NCBI RefSeq assembly: GCF_933208505.1
Contig: NZ_CAKOEU010000001.1
DNA: 64,000 nt
Reading direction: 5' to 3' (one strand)
Source: Convivina praedatoris
GTDB taxonomy: Bacteria > Bacillota > Bacilli > Lactobacillales > Lactobacillaceae
In this document: positions 36,504 to 45,334 of the stretch, one piece after another
How the letters are laid out: the number at the start of each line of letters is the position of its first letter
Numbering within the stretch: position 1 is the stretch's first letter
Translations under genes and position numbers: made by a program
Notes under the pieces: model-generated
The model's database searches: none
The model's input: only the letters and a program-made list of their open reading frames with translations
What the model was told of the DNA's origin: nothing

Positions 36504-37811
36504 ATGTCATCAATTGCGCGTTATTTTCAGTTTAGGGAATTAAAGACTTCCTACAAAACTGAAACTGTTGCTGGTTTAACAACCTTTGTCGCCATGGCCT
36601 ACATTTTATTTGTTAACCCAACCGTTTTGTCAGTTGCTGGAATGGATGCCGGCGCTGTCTTTACGGCAACGGCCATTGCTTCGGGGATTGCTACCCTCTT
36701 TATGGGAATTGTCGCTCGTTATCCAATTGCCGTAGCACCAGGGCTAGGTGTTAACGCCTTTTTCTCCTACTCAGTGGTTTTGGGGATGGGCATTAAATGG
36801 CAAACAGCCATGGCTGGTATTTTAGTGGCCGCCATCATCTTCCTCTTAATTACTTTTTTTAAAATCCGTGAGAAGATCATCAACATCATCCCGCAGGATT
36901 TAAAAGTCGCCATTGCGGCTGGAATTGGCCTCTTTATCGCCTTTATCGGTTTGCATAACGCCGGTTTAATTGTCACTAACAAGGATACAATGGTTTCCTT
37001 AGGACACCTCAGCACCCCAACCACCTTGCTATCAATTTTTGGAATCGTGGTGACTTTGGTGCTAATGAGCCGTAAAATTCCGGCCTCGATTTTTATCGGT
37101 ATGGTTTTAACTAGTCTATTAGGAATTGCGACCGGTATTATTAAGCTTCCCCACTCAATTGTGGCCCCAGCACCATCTTTATCCCCAACGATGGGTGCTA
37201 GTATCCATGCGTTAGGTACAATCAATTCCCTACAAATGGTTATTGTTATTTTAACCTTCCTATTAGTTACTTTCTTTGATACAGCTGGTACTTTGATTGG
37301 TTTAGCTGAACAAGCTGGCTTTATGAAGGATAATCAAATGCCTCGAGCCGGACGGGCCTTGATGTCAGATGCGGTTGGTATGACCGTGGGGGCCGTAATT
37401 GGTACTTCCCCAACTTCAGCCTTTGTTGAATCATCTTCTGGGATTGCCGTTGGTGGTCGAACTGGTTTTGCCAGTGTCGTTACGGGCGGCCTCTTCTTCC
37501 TATCGCTCTTCTTCTCGCCACTCCTATCCGTTGTTACCTCGCAGGTTACCGCTCCAGCGCTAGTTGTCGTTGGTATTTTAATGGCTGAAAACCTACGTAA
37601 AATTCACTGGCAGGATTTGGCCATTGCCGCCCCATGTTTCTTAATTGTAATTGGTATGCCATTAACCTATTCAATTTCAAACGGTATCGCCTTGGGCTTC
37701 ATCGTTTACCCGATTACAATGATTGTTACTGGCCGGGCTAAAAAAGTCCACCCATTGATGTATGTTTTGGCCCTAGTCTTCTTAGTTTTTCTCTTTGCCT
37801 TAGATGCCTAG
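36504..37811 (+). CDS. Purine permease, NCS2 AzgA/PbuG family
   Basis: Proton symporter for adenine, guanine or hypoxanthine, 435 residues and about twelve helices. Family hallmarks are ETVAGLTTFVAMAYILFVNP at residues about 20-39, APGLGVNAFFSYSVVLGMG, TFFDTAGTLIGLAEQAGFM (the NCS2 substrate-site region with Asp) and GTSPTSAFVESSSGIAVGGRTG. These place it with PbuG/PbuO rather than xanthine permeases. GGGAGG precedes the ATG. The 5' region has a candidate PurR box and no obvious purine riboswitch. It is convergent with recN, sharing a terminator. Confidence 0.94.
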   Translation: MSSIARYFQFRELKTSYKTETVAGLTTFVAMAYILFVNPTVLSVAGMDAGAVFTATAIASGIATLFMGIVARYPIAVAPGLGVNAFFSYSVVLGMGIKWQTAMAGILVAAIIFLLITFFKIREKIINIIPQDLKVAIAAGIGLFIAFIGLHNAGLIVTNKDTMVSLGHLSTPTTLLSIFGIVVTLVLMSRKIPASIFIGMVLTSLLGIATGIIKLPHSIVAPAPSLSPTMGASIHALGTINSLQMVIVILTFLLVTFFDTAGTLIGLAEQAGFMKDNQMPRAGRALMSDAVGMTVGAVIGTSPTSAFVESSSGIAVGGRTGFASVVTGGLFFLSLFFSPLLSVVTSQVTAPALVVVGILMAENLRKIHWQDLAIAAPCFLIVIGMPLTYSISNGIALGFIVYPITMIVTGRAKKVHPLMYVLALVFLVFLFALDA

Positions 37812-37819
37812 CCCTAATA

Positions 37820-37853
37820 AAAAAGCCGTTAGCTTATAAGCTAACGGCTTTTT
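37820..37853. terminator. Bidirectional terminator between purine permease and recN
   Basis: Near-perfect inverted repeat, arms 37820-37835 and 37838-37853 (core GCCGTTAGCTT/AAGCTAACGGC), bracketed by A and T runs so it works for both convergent genes. The recN stop codon lies in its outer edge. Confidence 0.93.
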
Positions 37854-39533
37854 TTATTGCTGTCGTAAAGCGCGTGCATTTTCTAAGGCTGCCTCGGTAA
37901 TTTGATCTCCCGATAACATCCGAGCTAACGCCGTTTGACGGCCAGGTTCATCTAGAAGTTCTACCTGGGTAATCGTGCGTTCTGCCACGGCCTGCTTTTC
38001 AATGTAGTAATGATGATCAGCAGCTGCAGCCACCTGTGGCAAATGGGTAATGGCTAGGACCTGACAACGCTGAGCGATTGCCAACATCTTGCTAGCAATC
38101 GCGCCGGCTACCCGGCCCGAAACACCGGTATCAATTTCATCAAAAACAACCGTTTCAACCGGTTCTTGGGCAATTAAGGCCGTTTTCAAAGCCAACATCA
38201 ATCGAGCAGCTTCCCCACCCGACGCGATTTTAACCAACGGAGCCATGGCTTCGCCTAGATTAGTTCTAACATGAAAACTCACCTGATCATTACCGCTGGG
38301 TAAAAAGCCATCAATTGGCGTTAACTGAACCTCAAACAAGGCCTCATTCATTAATAAATCAGCCAATTGTTGATTCACTTCCTGGGCTAGTTGCTCGCCA
38401 GCCGCCTGGCGTAATTGATGCAAGTGTTGGGCTGCAAATTGAACTTGCTCTTTAAGAGCGGCCTTTTTTTCAGTTAACTGACCTAAATCCAAACCGCTAC
38501 TATCCCAATCGTCCAATTCTTTTTCTACCTGGCGTTGGTAAGCCAAAATTTCAGCGACACTGTTACCATATTTACGTTCTAACTGGTGTATTAACTGTAA
38601 ACGATCATCAATGGCCAAAAGAGCACTTTCATCAAATGCTAGACTATCAAGACGCTCGTTTAAATCACGACTGGCTTCTTGCATGGCATAATAGCTATCC
38701 GTTAAGGTTTGGTTTAGATTTTGATAATCCCCATCAAAACCACTGGCTGTATCAACCGCATTTTTAGCCGTTCCTAGCTGATCAACTAGGCTAATCTCAC
38801 TGTTCCCATTTAAAATTTCTTGTGCCAATTGCAAACTATCGGCAATCTTTTTGAAATTATGTAACTTAACCCGCTGCTCTAATAACTCGTCTTCTTCACC
38901 AGCTTGTAAAGCCGCCTGACTAAGTTCTTCTTGCTGAAACCTTAGGAGATCAAGTCGTTGATTAGTCGCCTGTTGATTATGCTTTAAATCATTAATTTGC
39001 TGATTTAATTGTTTAAATTGTTTAAAAATCCCCTGATACTGGTGCTTTACTTGCATCAACTCTTCCCCAGCGTACTGGTCCAAAAGGGGTAAATGCTCAT
39101 CGGCATCCAACAAGCGCTGGGTATCATGTTGACCTTGGATATCGACTAAATAGCGGCCCACTTGCGCCAAAGTTTTAAGATTGACAACCATCCCATTAAT
39201 GCGAATGGTATTACGACCTTTTAAATTAAACTCCCGGGAAATAATTAGTTGGTCATCATCAACTGTAATTCCTTGACTACTTAACAAGGCCAAAAGTTGA
39301 CCGTCTGGGTTGTTTAAATCAAAAATGGCTTGTAATACTGCCTTTTGAGCACCCAAACGAATCATTCCTGAATTGGCCCGACCGCCAACTAGCATCGATA
39401 GAGCATCAATAATAATTGACTTTCCTGCTCCAGTTTCTCCGGTTAAAACCGTCATCCCCTCGTCTAACTTTAAATCGACTTTATCAATAATGGCAAAATT
39501 TTCAATGATTAATTCCGTTAAAATTTTAACCAC
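37854..39533 (-). CDS. recN: DNA repair protein RecN
   Basis: SMC-like ATPase that gathers at double-strand breaks, 559 residues. The head halves are at both ends: IDKVDLKLDEGMTVLTGETGAGKSIIIDAL (Walker A) at residues about 15-45, VDIQGQHDTQRLLD, and the C-terminal VKIASGGEAARLMLALKTAL (signature), VVFDEIDTGVSG (Walker B) and VLAITHLPQVAAAADHHY. A coiled-coil region of about 200 residues lies between. It is last in the xseA-xseB-ispA-tlyA-recN order. The argR gene that usually sits between tlyA and recN in Bacilli is not present. Confidence 0.97.
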   Translation of the reverse strand: MVKILTELIIENFAIIDKVDLKLDEGMTVLTGETGAGKSIIIDALSMLVGGRANSGMIRLGAQKAVLQAIFDLNNPDGQLLALLSSQGITVDDDQLIISREFNLKGRNTIRINGMVVNLKTLAQVGRYLVDIQGQHDTQRLLDADEHLPLLDQYAGEELMQVKHQYQGIFKQFKQLNQQINDLKHNQQATNQRLDLLRFQQEELSQAALQAGEEDELLEQRVKLHNFKKIADSLQLAQEILNGNSEISLVDQLGTAKNAVDTASGFDGDYQNLNQTLTDSYYAMQEASRDLNERLDSLAFDESALLAIDDRLQLIHQLERKYGNSVAEILAYQRQVEKELDDWDSSGLDLGQLTEKKAALKEQVQFAAQHLHQLRQAAGEQLAQEVNQQLADLLMNEALFEVQLTPIDGFLPSGNDQVSFHVRTNLGEAMAPLVKIASGGEAARLMLALKTALIAQEPVETVVFDEIDTGVSGRVAGAIASKMLAIAQRCQVLAITHLPQVAAAADHHYYIEKQAVAERTITQVELLDEPGRQTALARMLSGDQITEAALENARALRQQ

Positions 39534-39585
39534 CGACCTTTCTCGTTTTAGACATTCTTATTAATAGTACGAACTAGCAGTAGAT

Positions 39586-40407
39586 TTATTGTTGGTCTAA
39601 CTGGCTATGGGCCAAATTAACGACTTCTTGTGGATCAATACCCGGATTAATTTGAGCCTTGGAAGCGTGCTGCAACAAGGCCAAAAATTCAATATTTCCT
39701 TGTCCGCCCTTAATCGGTGAAAAAGTTAGTCCCTGCACCGTAAAGTGATTATCAATCATCATTTGCAAAGCTTTTTTTAATACAGCCAAATGAACGGTTG
39801 GATCCTTGATAATCCCATGCTTACCGACTGATTCGCGACCAGCTTCAAATTGCGGTTTAATCAAAGCAACTACCTGACCGGCTTGACTTAAAATCTGATC
39901 TAAGGTTGGCAAAATTAAGCCCAGCGAAATAAAGGAAACATCAATGGTCGCAAAGGTTGGCTGTCCATCTTGAAAATCAGCCAAATGAACATAGCGAAAA
40001 TTGGTGTTTTCCATGACGGTCACCCGCGAATCCGTCCGTAATTGCCATACTAACTGATTGGTCCCGACATCTAAGGCATAAACGCGTTTAGCCCCATTTT
40101 GAAGCGACACATCCGTAAAACCACCGGTTGATGAACCAATGTCTAAAACAATTTGATCTTGCAACTTCAAATCATAATCTTCAATGGCTTTGGCCAATTT
40201 TAACCCACCCCGGGAAACATAGGGTAAGCGTTCACCTTTAAAGTGCAAACTAGTGATCACTGGAATCTTTTGTCCGGCCTTGTCCAATCGTTCTTCATTT
40301 TCACCCAGGATTTGACCAGCCATCACAGCTCGTTTTGCCTGTTCGCGTGAACTAAATAATCCCTGTTGAACTAAGAGGATATCAACCCGCTCTTTTTCTA
40401 CCTTCAC
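39586..40407 (-). CDS. tlyA: TlyA-family rRNA methyltransferase (YqxC-like)
   Basis: A 273-residue protein with an N-terminal S4 RNA-binding domain (ERVDILLVQQGLFSSREQAKRAVMAGQIL) and an FtsJ-like SAM methyltransferase domain (VLDIGSSTGGFTDVSLQNGAKRVYALDVGTNQL, ATIDVSFISLGLILP, ALIKPQFEAGRE). The K-D-K-E type catalytic pattern of FtsJ is represented by the conserved basic and acidic residues in these motifs. Actinobacterial TlyA methylates cytidines of 16S and 23S rRNA; the Bacilli target is less certain. Its start overlaps the ispA stop by four bases. Confidence 0.93.
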   Translation of the reverse strand: MKVEKERVDILLVQQGLFSSREQAKRAVMAGQILGENEERLDKAGQKIPVITSLHFKGERLPYVSRGGLKLAKAIEDYDLKLQDQIVLDIGSSTGGFTDVSLQNGAKRVYALDVGTNQLVWQLRTDSRVTVMENTNFRYVHLADFQDGQPTFATIDVSFISLGLILPTLDQILSQAGQVVALIKPQFEAGRESVGKHGIIKDPTVHLAVLKKALQMMIDNHFTVQGLTFSPIKGGQGNIEFLALLQHASKAQINPGIDPQEVVNLAHSQLDQQ

Positions 40408-41282
40408 GACTTATTCTCCAATTGCTGTAAAAATTGATCCAATAACTCAGCGTTAAAATTCAAGTGACTTTGTGCCAATTTCCTCAAACAAAAACGGGCA
40501 TCACTTAGCAGGTTAGCCTTGACGGACTGAGTCGCTGCCACCCCAATTAAATGTGGCAAGGAAGCAATCTCTTCGTCAGCATCCTGTTGATAATCATCAA
40601 GATCATCTTGAATTTGAAAGGCTAAACCAAAATTTTCACCATACTGTCGTAGTAAATCACAATCAGCAGCTGGCAAATCCAACAAGTACCCACCAGCCAA
40701 AAGGGCATGACTAATCAAAGCTGCTGTTTTGGGTTGATAAACCTTGTCTAATAACCATTCTTTAGTAATTGCTTGTCCTTGATGGTTTTGCATATCATAA
40801 AACTGACCCCCAACCATACCGGTCACACCAGCTCGCAGGGCTAAACTATTGATTACTTTTAAGAGCCGCTTAGGATTAATACTACTGGCTAACGTTCCAA
40901 CCTGAAAAGCTGCTGTTAAGAGCGCATCCCCCACTAAAATCCCATTGGCATGACCAAACTTAGCATGAACACTAAGTTGCCCCCGTCGGTACTGGTCGTT
41001 GTCCATAGCTGGTAGATCATCATGAACTAATGAATAGCTATGCACCCACTCCACCATGGTCGCTACCCGTAAATCATCTGGGCTAATTTTAGCTTGAAAA
41101 CTTTGTAAAACGGCCAAAGTTAATAGGGGACGCAGGCGTTTTCCTCCATTTAACAATGCATAGGCTAACATCGGCTGCATTTCAGTATTATTTCTTGATG
41201 GGGAAATTAATACCAAGTCGTCAGCTAGTTTTTGGTTAATTTTAGGTTGCCACTCTTGGCTAAACTGACTAAATTTATTCAT
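40404..41282 (-). CDS. ispA: Polyprenyl synthase (farnesyl/geranyl diphosphate synthase)
   Basis: Trans-isoprenyl diphosphate synthase, 292 residues, supplying farnesyl diphosphate for undecaprenyl phosphate. The first Asp-rich motif lies in [23 protein letters not shown] and the second in [33 protein letters not shown] binds diphosphate. Two residues within the first DDxxxxD insert mark the bacterial type II FPP synthase. The product matters for the lipid carrier used by the polysaccharide genes at 1-13284. It overlaps xseB by 8 bp and tlyA by 4 bp, so the cluster is tightly coupled. Confidence 0.95.
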   Translation of the reverse strand: MNKFSQFSQEWQPKINQKLADDLVLISPSRNNTEMQPMLAYALLNGGKRLRPLLTLAVLQSFQAKISPDDLRVATMVEWVHSYSLVHDDLPAMDNDQYRRGQLSVHAKFGHANGILVGDALLTAAFQVGTLASSINPKRLLKVINSLALRAGVTGMVGGQFYDMQNHQGQAITKEWLLDKVYQPKTAALISHALLAGGYLLDLPAADCDLLRQYGENFGLAFQIQDDLDDYQQDADEEIASLPHLIGVAATQSVKANLLSDARFCLRKLAQSHLNFNAELLDQFLQQLENKS

Positions 41283-41499
41283 TGGTTAACGCCAAATCGC
41301 TTAATTGGCCCTCATCATCCATTACCTTTGCCAAAGTATCTTCGGCATTTTTCAAAGTGGTCTGCAATTCCTTAGCTAAAACAACTCCTTGTTGGAAATC
41401 GGTCAGGGCACTCTCCAAGGGTCGATCACCCTTTTCTAGTGCACTTACAATTAGTTCTAATTGTTTTAATTTATCTTCAAAACTATTTGCTTCTGTCAT
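41275..41499 (-). CDS. xseB: Exodeoxyribonuclease VII small subunit
   Basis: A 74-residue helical protein with the complete family pattern: [43 protein letters not shown] followed by a tail with LAKVMDDEG. Several XseB copies coat one XseA subunit in the nuclease. Its start lies 17 bp inside the end of xseA and its end overlaps ispA by 8 bp, showing translational coupling on both sides. Confidence 0.97.
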   Translation of the reverse strand: MTEANSFEDKLKQLELIVSALEKGDRPLESALTDFQQGVVLAKELQTTLKNAEDTLAKVMDDEGQLSDLALTNE

Positions 41500-42769
41500 T
41501 TTCTACTCCTGTAATTTCAGCCCGAACTTGACCGTCGGCCAAGCGTAAATCAACCTCATCGGCAACCTTTAGATCCTTTATACTATGAACAATAGTCGCA
41601 TTGTCCTTTTGCACAATGGCATACCCGCGACCCAAAATCGTCAATGGACTAACTAGGTTTAATTTAGTCGCTAACATGGCTAACTTTTCTTGCTGAGGTT
41701 GCAATAGATGGCGTCCTAGTTGTTCCTGGCGCTGTCGTAAATTGCTCAATTGATTGCGATTAACTTGTAGGCGATGCGCCCAAACCCGAACCATTCGTTC
41801 ATAGAGACCATCAACCCGTTGCTGATAGACAGTATATAGGCGATCAGGTTGGCGCATAATTGGCCGATTAACTAGTTGGTCTAAAAAGATTTGTCGCTGA
41901 CGGATGGTCTGACTGGTGGCTGCCAACAAACGATTTTGTAAATCATTAATATGTTGTTTTAACTGCTGTTGATTAATCGGCGTAGCTAATTCAGCCGCAG
42001 CAGTTGGCGTGGCCGCCCGACAATCAGCAACTAAATCAGTTAAGGTATTGTCGGTTTCATGCCCCACTGAACTAATTACAGGCAGGCTTAATTCACTAAT
42101 CCTTCGTACCAATGCCTCGTCGTTAAAGGCCCATAAATCCTCAATGGATCCACCACCACGACCGATAATCAAGACATCAAAATCCAAACCATCAATCCGA
42201 TTTAACTGCTTAATCATCGATGGGGCTGCCTGATCTCCTTGCACTATCGCTGGAAATAAAACCACTTGAGCTTTTGGAAACCGACGTGCTACGGTTTTGG
42301 CAATATCTTCAATCACCGCTCCGGTGGGCGAGGTAACAACAGCAATTTTTTTAGGATAATTCGGTAAACGCTTTTTAGGATGGCTAAAAACGCCTTCTTG
42401 TTGTAAGCGCTGCTTTAACTGTTCATAGGCTAAAAACAATTCGCCAATCCCATCGGGCTTCATTTCATCCAAGATGATTGAGTAGGAACCATTCGGTTCG
42501 TACAATTGAACCCGACCAATGGCTAAAACTTTCATGCCCTCTTCGGGATTAAATTTTAAGCGACTGGCATAAGAAAACATGGCGGCCTTAATGACTGCCT
42601 GCCCTTCTGGATCTTTGATGGAAAAATACAGATGACGTCCCCGCCGGTTTCCTAAATTAGAAATCTCACCGGTTAGATAAACCTTGCCCAAGTAAGGATC
42701 CGCATCAAATTTTAATTTTAAATAGGCACTCAAAGCACTGACGCTTAAGTACTGATTCTTGTCGGCCAT
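41483..42769 (-). CDS. xseA: Exodeoxyribonuclease VII large subunit
   Basis: Catalytic subunit of the single-strand-specific exonuclease, 428 residues. An N-terminal OB domain ([32 protein letters not shown], residues about 8-100) is followed by the catalytic domain with [41 protein letters not shown] and [19 protein letters not shown], then a coiled-coil arm and a C-terminal segment with [10 protein letters not shown]. It follows a 58-bp gap after a terminator that ends a structured RNA; where its own promoter lies is unclear. Confidence 0.97.
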   Translation of the reverse strand: MADKNQYLSVSALSAYLKLKFDADPYLGKVYLTGEISNLGNRRGRHLYFSIKDPEGQAVIKAAMFSYASRLKFNPEEGMKVLAIGRVQLYEPNGSYSIILDEMKPDGIGELFLAYEQLKQRLQQEGVFSHPKKRLPNYPKKIAVVTSPTGAVIEDIAKTVARRFPKAQVVLFPAIVQGDQAAPSMIKQLNRIDGLDFDVLIIGRGGGSIEDLWAFNDEALVRRISELSLPVISSVGHETDNTLTDLVADCRAATPTAAAELATPINQQQLKQHINDLQNRLLAATSQTIRQRQIFLDQLVNRPIMRQPDRLYTVYQQRVDGLYERMVRVWAHRLQVNRNQLSNLRQRQEQLGRHLLQPQQEKLAMLATKLNLVSPLTILGRGYAIVQKDNATIVHSIKDLKVADEVDLRLADGQVRAEITGVENDRSK

Positions 42770-42826
42770 GGGACCCTCCTTGTCGTATTTTTATTATACC
42801 AGTCCCATTGGCACTGCAAAATAAAA

Positions 42827-42852
42827 AACAGCTAACTCGAAAGTTAGCTGTT
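42827..42852 (-). terminator. Terminator of the structured RNA upstream of xseA
   Basis: Hairpin AACAGCTAACT/AGTTAGCTGTT (42842-42852 and 42827-42837) with a four-base loop and a T run on the minus strand, 58 bp before the xseA start codon. It can end an independent RNA or act as an attenuator for xseA. Confidence 0.9.
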
Positions 42853-43058
42853 AGTTTGGCATGCCAGATACGCTCCGACGGGCGTGATTAAAGTAAACTT
42901 CAATCAAACAAGTAACGTCACCTCAGTGTTACCACTGATAGTCATGGTGAGATAACGGAATTCCACAATTTCGTTACCACCTACACCTAATCCGAGATTT
43001 GTGATTGAACACAGTAGGCCGCTGATCGCGTTTCAATAACGCGTTCGACTCATCGCAT
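42827..43058 (-). ncRNA. Structured non-coding RNA, family not identified
   Basis: The 363-bp gap between xseA and the small gene at 43133 has no long frame. On the minus strand it holds an extended -10 (TGTTATAAT), a stretch that folds into a multibranched structure and a terminator. A closing stem pairs 43052-43060 with 42859-42869. Inside are helices at 43027-43043, 42980-43018 (CCTAC/GTAGG), 42946-42981, 42924-42937 (closed by a GTAA tetraloop), 42885-42906 and 42871-42884. The alternatives at 42980-42981 overlap by two bases. Signature motifs of tmRNA, RNase P RNA and SRP RNA were not found. 6S RNA or a cis-acting leader of xseA cannot be excluded. Confidence 0.6.
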
Positions 43059-43064
43059 ACTTTG

Positions 43065-43070
43065 ATTATA
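43065..43070 (-). promoter_or_regulatory. Extended -10 promoter of the structured RNA
   Basis: TGTTATAAT on the minus strand, a consensus extended -10 element. The -35 region (TGGCCT at 17 bp) is weak. The predicted start, about 7 bases downstream, falls at the first bases of the RNA's closing stem. Confidence 0.65.
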
Positions 43071-43120
43071 ACAGATTAAATTGCTGAAGGCCAGTCCTTT
43101 ATCCAGCCTAATTTCTCAGT

Positions 43121-43126
43121 TAAAAT
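43121..43126 (+). promoter_or_regulatory. Candidate -10 for a leaderless mRNA
   Basis: TAAAAT ends 6 bases before the ATG at 43133, so a normal start site would be the A of that ATG. The -35 (TTTATC at 17 bp) is weak. No SD is seen before the ATG, which agrees with a leaderless transcript. Confidence 0.35.
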
Positions 43127-43132
43127 AAAGCT

Positions 43133-43390
43133 ATGATTAAACTAACTGATATCCAAATCCAACCCCTACAAAAGCAGGGCGAGCGCACCCATCAACATTT
43201 TGATGATTTTTTACTCAGTGACTCAATCCAACCAAGTAAAAAAGCGCTGGCTCAAGCGCTCCTAACTGCTCTAGATTTAGGAGTCCTCGAAAGCGTTCAA
43301 GGACAGGAACGCAACCCAACCTTACAAGCTACCTTTACGCAAGACAATCAGCGTTTTCACCTCAAAGCCCGCATTCAAGTCGAAGATTAA
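43133..43390 (+). CDS. Small protein of unknown function, possibly leaderless
   Basis: An 85-residue protein, not recognised. It is soluble and Gln-rich, with IQPSKKALAQALLTALDLGVLES suggesting a helical core, then a beta-like end (NPTLQATFTQDNQRFHLKARIQV). Codon use looks like its neighbours, and no other gene occupies the opposite strand, which supports it as real. There is no SD before the ATG; a TAAAAT box 6 bases upstream suggests a leaderless mRNA. It is divergent from the structured RNA and convergent with the gene at 43398-43898, only 7 bp away. Confidence 0.6.
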   Translation: MIKLTDIQIQPLQKQGERTHQHFDDFLLSDSIQPSKKALAQALLTALDLGVLESVQGQERNPTLQATFTQDNQRFHLKARIQVED

Positions 43391-43397
43391 CTTGAAC

Positions 43398-43898
43398 TTA
43401 GGCTTTTTTATTTTGATCTTCTCTTTCAGCTGCTTCTTCGGTAGCTAGTTGCTTTTGAACCTCAACAATGTGTGCTAACTGTTCATCAAACCATTGCGAA
43501 ATTTTAACTTGTCCACCGGCTAAATCATCATGATAAGCAGTAACCGAGCTGACTTTAGCAATCTTAAAGTGGGACTGACTCACATCCATATTTTCAATGT
43601 ACATATACAGATTAACATCATAGTCTTCTTCAACATAGACTAGCTTTTTTAATTGATTTTGATAACGCAAAGGCAGGTTAATGACATTACTCTCTAAGGT
43701 CAGCGTGGTTCCGCCTTCACTGACCCCGCCATTTACTGCCAAACTAATTGACATTAGCTGGGCATCCATCAAATGTTCATCAACTTTTTGAAACAGTTGA
43801 TCCAATTCAATGGCCTGACCATCGGCCACAGTTAATGCCTCTTGATAATAGTCTTGTGCTTCTATAACGGCTAACATTTTTTCACCGGAGATTTGCAT
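43398..43898 (-). CDS. Conserved-looking small protein, unknown function
   Basis: A 166-residue cytosolic protein with no signal or membrane helix. Alternating hydrophobic stretches (LMSISLAVNGGVSEG, TLTLESNVINLPLRYQNQLKKLVYV, DYDVNLYMYIENMDVSQ) suggest a beta-sheet domain at residues about 40-125, followed by a long acidic, Gln- and Glu-rich helix (SQWFDEQLAHIVEVQKQLATEEAAEREDQNKK). The layout loosely recalls SecB-like DUF1149 proteins of Lactobacillales, but I cannot confirm this from motifs. It is alone on its strand, between a terminator upstream (43921-43946) and the convergent gene at 43133. Confidence 0.7.
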   Translation of the reverse strand: MQISGEKMLAVIEAQDYYQEALTVADGQAIELDQLFQKVDEHLMDAQLMSISLAVNGGVSEGGTTLTLESNVINLPLRYQNQLKKLVYVEEDYDVNLYMYIENMDVSQSHFKIAKVSSVTAYHDDLAGGQVKISQWFDEQLAHIVEVQKQLATEEAAEREDQNKKA

Positions 43899-43920
43899 TT
43901 ACGAACCCTTTCAACATAAA

Positions 43921-43946
43921 AACAGTGCGGCCGAGGTCACACTGTT
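43921..43946 (-). terminator. Rho-independent terminator after disulfide oxidoreductase gene
   Basis: Minus-strand hairpin AACAGTG...CACTGTT (43940-43946 with 43921-43927, plus further inner pairs) followed by a T-rich tract. It ends the YdhK-like/oxidoreductase operon about 30 bp after the stop codon. Confidence 0.8.
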
Positions 43947-43974
43947 CAAACAATCGCCCATTTACCTCTAATCA

Positions 43975-45321
43975 CTATACTAAGGGTAACCGTCGTTGTA
44001 AAGTATATTCAATTGAAGGGAAGACATAAATTAAATCATTTAAGGCCTCCCGTGTCATTTTCATTTGAATGTAAGGTACCAAGGTGTTGATTGTATTATC
44101 AGCTTCATGTGATAATTCCGCTGCACCAACTAGTTGGTCATTGGCCTGCTTATCAAAAATCAATGATAGGTAAGCCCCATTTTCATTTTCAACCTGACGG
44201 AACCAATCCCCATCATAGCTGACCTGACTAACGTCATAGTGATCAGGATTAGCCAAGGCTTCATCCAAAGCAACCCCTACTTGAGCAATCCGAGGTGAAG
44301 TAAAGACGATTTCACTAATCACCGGATAGTGAATTGGTTGATTATTTTTACCCATAAACTTAGCGGCTAAGTAACGGGATTCAAAGGCAGCCGTGGGGGT
44401 TAACTTAGGCGTCTTTTTGTCAATTGCATCCCCAGCAGCATAAATACCAGGAACGTTGGTTTGCAAATTGTCATCAACGACAATGCCCTTATCGGTGTAG
44501 GCCACACCAAGAGCATCCAAGTTCAGCCGATCATGATTTGGAATCCGGCCAGTAGCATCAAGGACATAATCAGTTGTTAGACTAAATTCATGCATACCCT
44601 CCAACAAGATTTCCTGCCCAGCTGATTGTGCTGAGTTAATGGTCATGTTCGGAATAAAGCGCACACCCTGCTTTTTCAAATCAGCCTTAACCAAGGCGAC
44701 ATACTGCGCTGGAAATTGACGTAAAATTCGATCTCCTCGGGTAATCACATCAACCTTAACACCACAGGCACTAGCAATCGTTGCAAATTCAATGGCCACA
44801 AAACTACCGCCCAAAATCGTCATATGCTTTGGTAATTGAGCTAATGATAAGAAATCGGTACTATCGTGGAACAGCTCCTTACCAGGAATATTTAGTCGGT
44901 GAGGTCGCAATCCTGTGGCAATGACAATCTTATCCGCCGTATATTCTTGCCCATTAACAACAACCGTATGAGCATTTACAAACTCAGCTCGGCCAGTAAT
45001 TGTAGTAATTCCAGCGTCAACTAGACGCTGTTTGCCATGATGATCTTGGGGGACGATTAGTTCATGTTTATGAGCCATTAAGTCAGCCCAATTAATCTTA
45101 GGAACTCCATCTAAGCCACGCCCTTGCATGGCCTTGATGCGTTCTACTAGTTCAATGGGTTTGTCCAAAATAATTTTGGCATTACACCCCTTGTTGGAAC
45201 AAACGCCCCCATACTGGCTCTCTTCAATTACACCAACTTTGACTCCTGCCTTAGCCAAGGGTACGGCACCATTCCAAGTTGCCTGACCGCTACCAATATA
45301 TAATACTGAAAAATCCATCAT
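43975..45321 (-). CDS. FAD-dependent disulfide oxidoreductase (glutathione reductase-like)
   Basis: Class I pyridine nucleotide-disulfide oxidoreductase, 448 residues. FAD binding shows at VLYIGSGQATWNGAVPLAKAG, the redox pair is C41 and C46 in YGGVCSNKGCNAK, the NAD(P) fold is HMTILGGSFVAIEFATIAS, and the second FAD motif is NVPGIYAAGDAIDKKTPKLTP. The C-terminal site where glutathione and lipoamide reductases have HPT...E reads YVFPSIEY, so the catalytic His is replaced by Phe (F434). It lies 13 bp after a YdhK-like gene and is probably cotranscribed. Substrate unknown. The second ATG (45318) has the better SD spacing. Confidence 0.88.
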   Translation of the reverse strand: MMDFSVLYIGSGQATWNGAVPLAKAGVKVGVIEESQYGGVCSNKGCNAKIILDKPIELVERIKAMQGRGLDGVPKINWADLMAHKHELIVPQDHHGKQRLVDAGITTITGRAEFVNAHTVVVNGQEYTADKIVIATGLRPHRLNIPGKELFHDSTDFLSLAQLPKHMTILGGSFVAIEFATIASACGVKVDVITRGDRILRQFPAQYVALVKADLKKQGVRFIPNMTINSAQSAGQEILLEGMHEFSLTTDYVLDATGRIPNHDRLNLDALGVAYTDKGIVVDDNLQTNVPGIYAAGDAIDKKTPKLTPTAAFESRYLAAKFMGKNNQPIHYPVISEIVFTSPRIAQVGVALDEALANPDHYDVSQVSYDGDWFRQVENENGAYLSLIFDKQANDQLVGAAELSHEADNTINTLVPYIQMKMTREALNDLIYVFPSIEYTLQRRLPLV

Positions 45322-45334
45322 TATCCACCTTTAA

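Noticed and set aside
36767..37225. 152-residue frame opposite the purine permease
   Set aside because: It is the antisense shadow of a membrane protein gene, with repetitive Ile/Lys/Pro composition and no start signals.
42946..42981. T-box-like AGGTGGTAACG in the structured RNA
   Set aside because: The sequence sits in a continuous stem without the seven-base bulge of a T-box antiterminator, there is no recognisable Stem I specifier, and the downstream gene xseA is not an amino acid gene.
43016..43055. Hammerhead-like GATGAG...GAAAC segment
   Set aside because: The CUGANGA core and cleavage-site stems are incomplete; the bases are better explained by the closing stem and the CGCGTT/AAACGCG hairpin.
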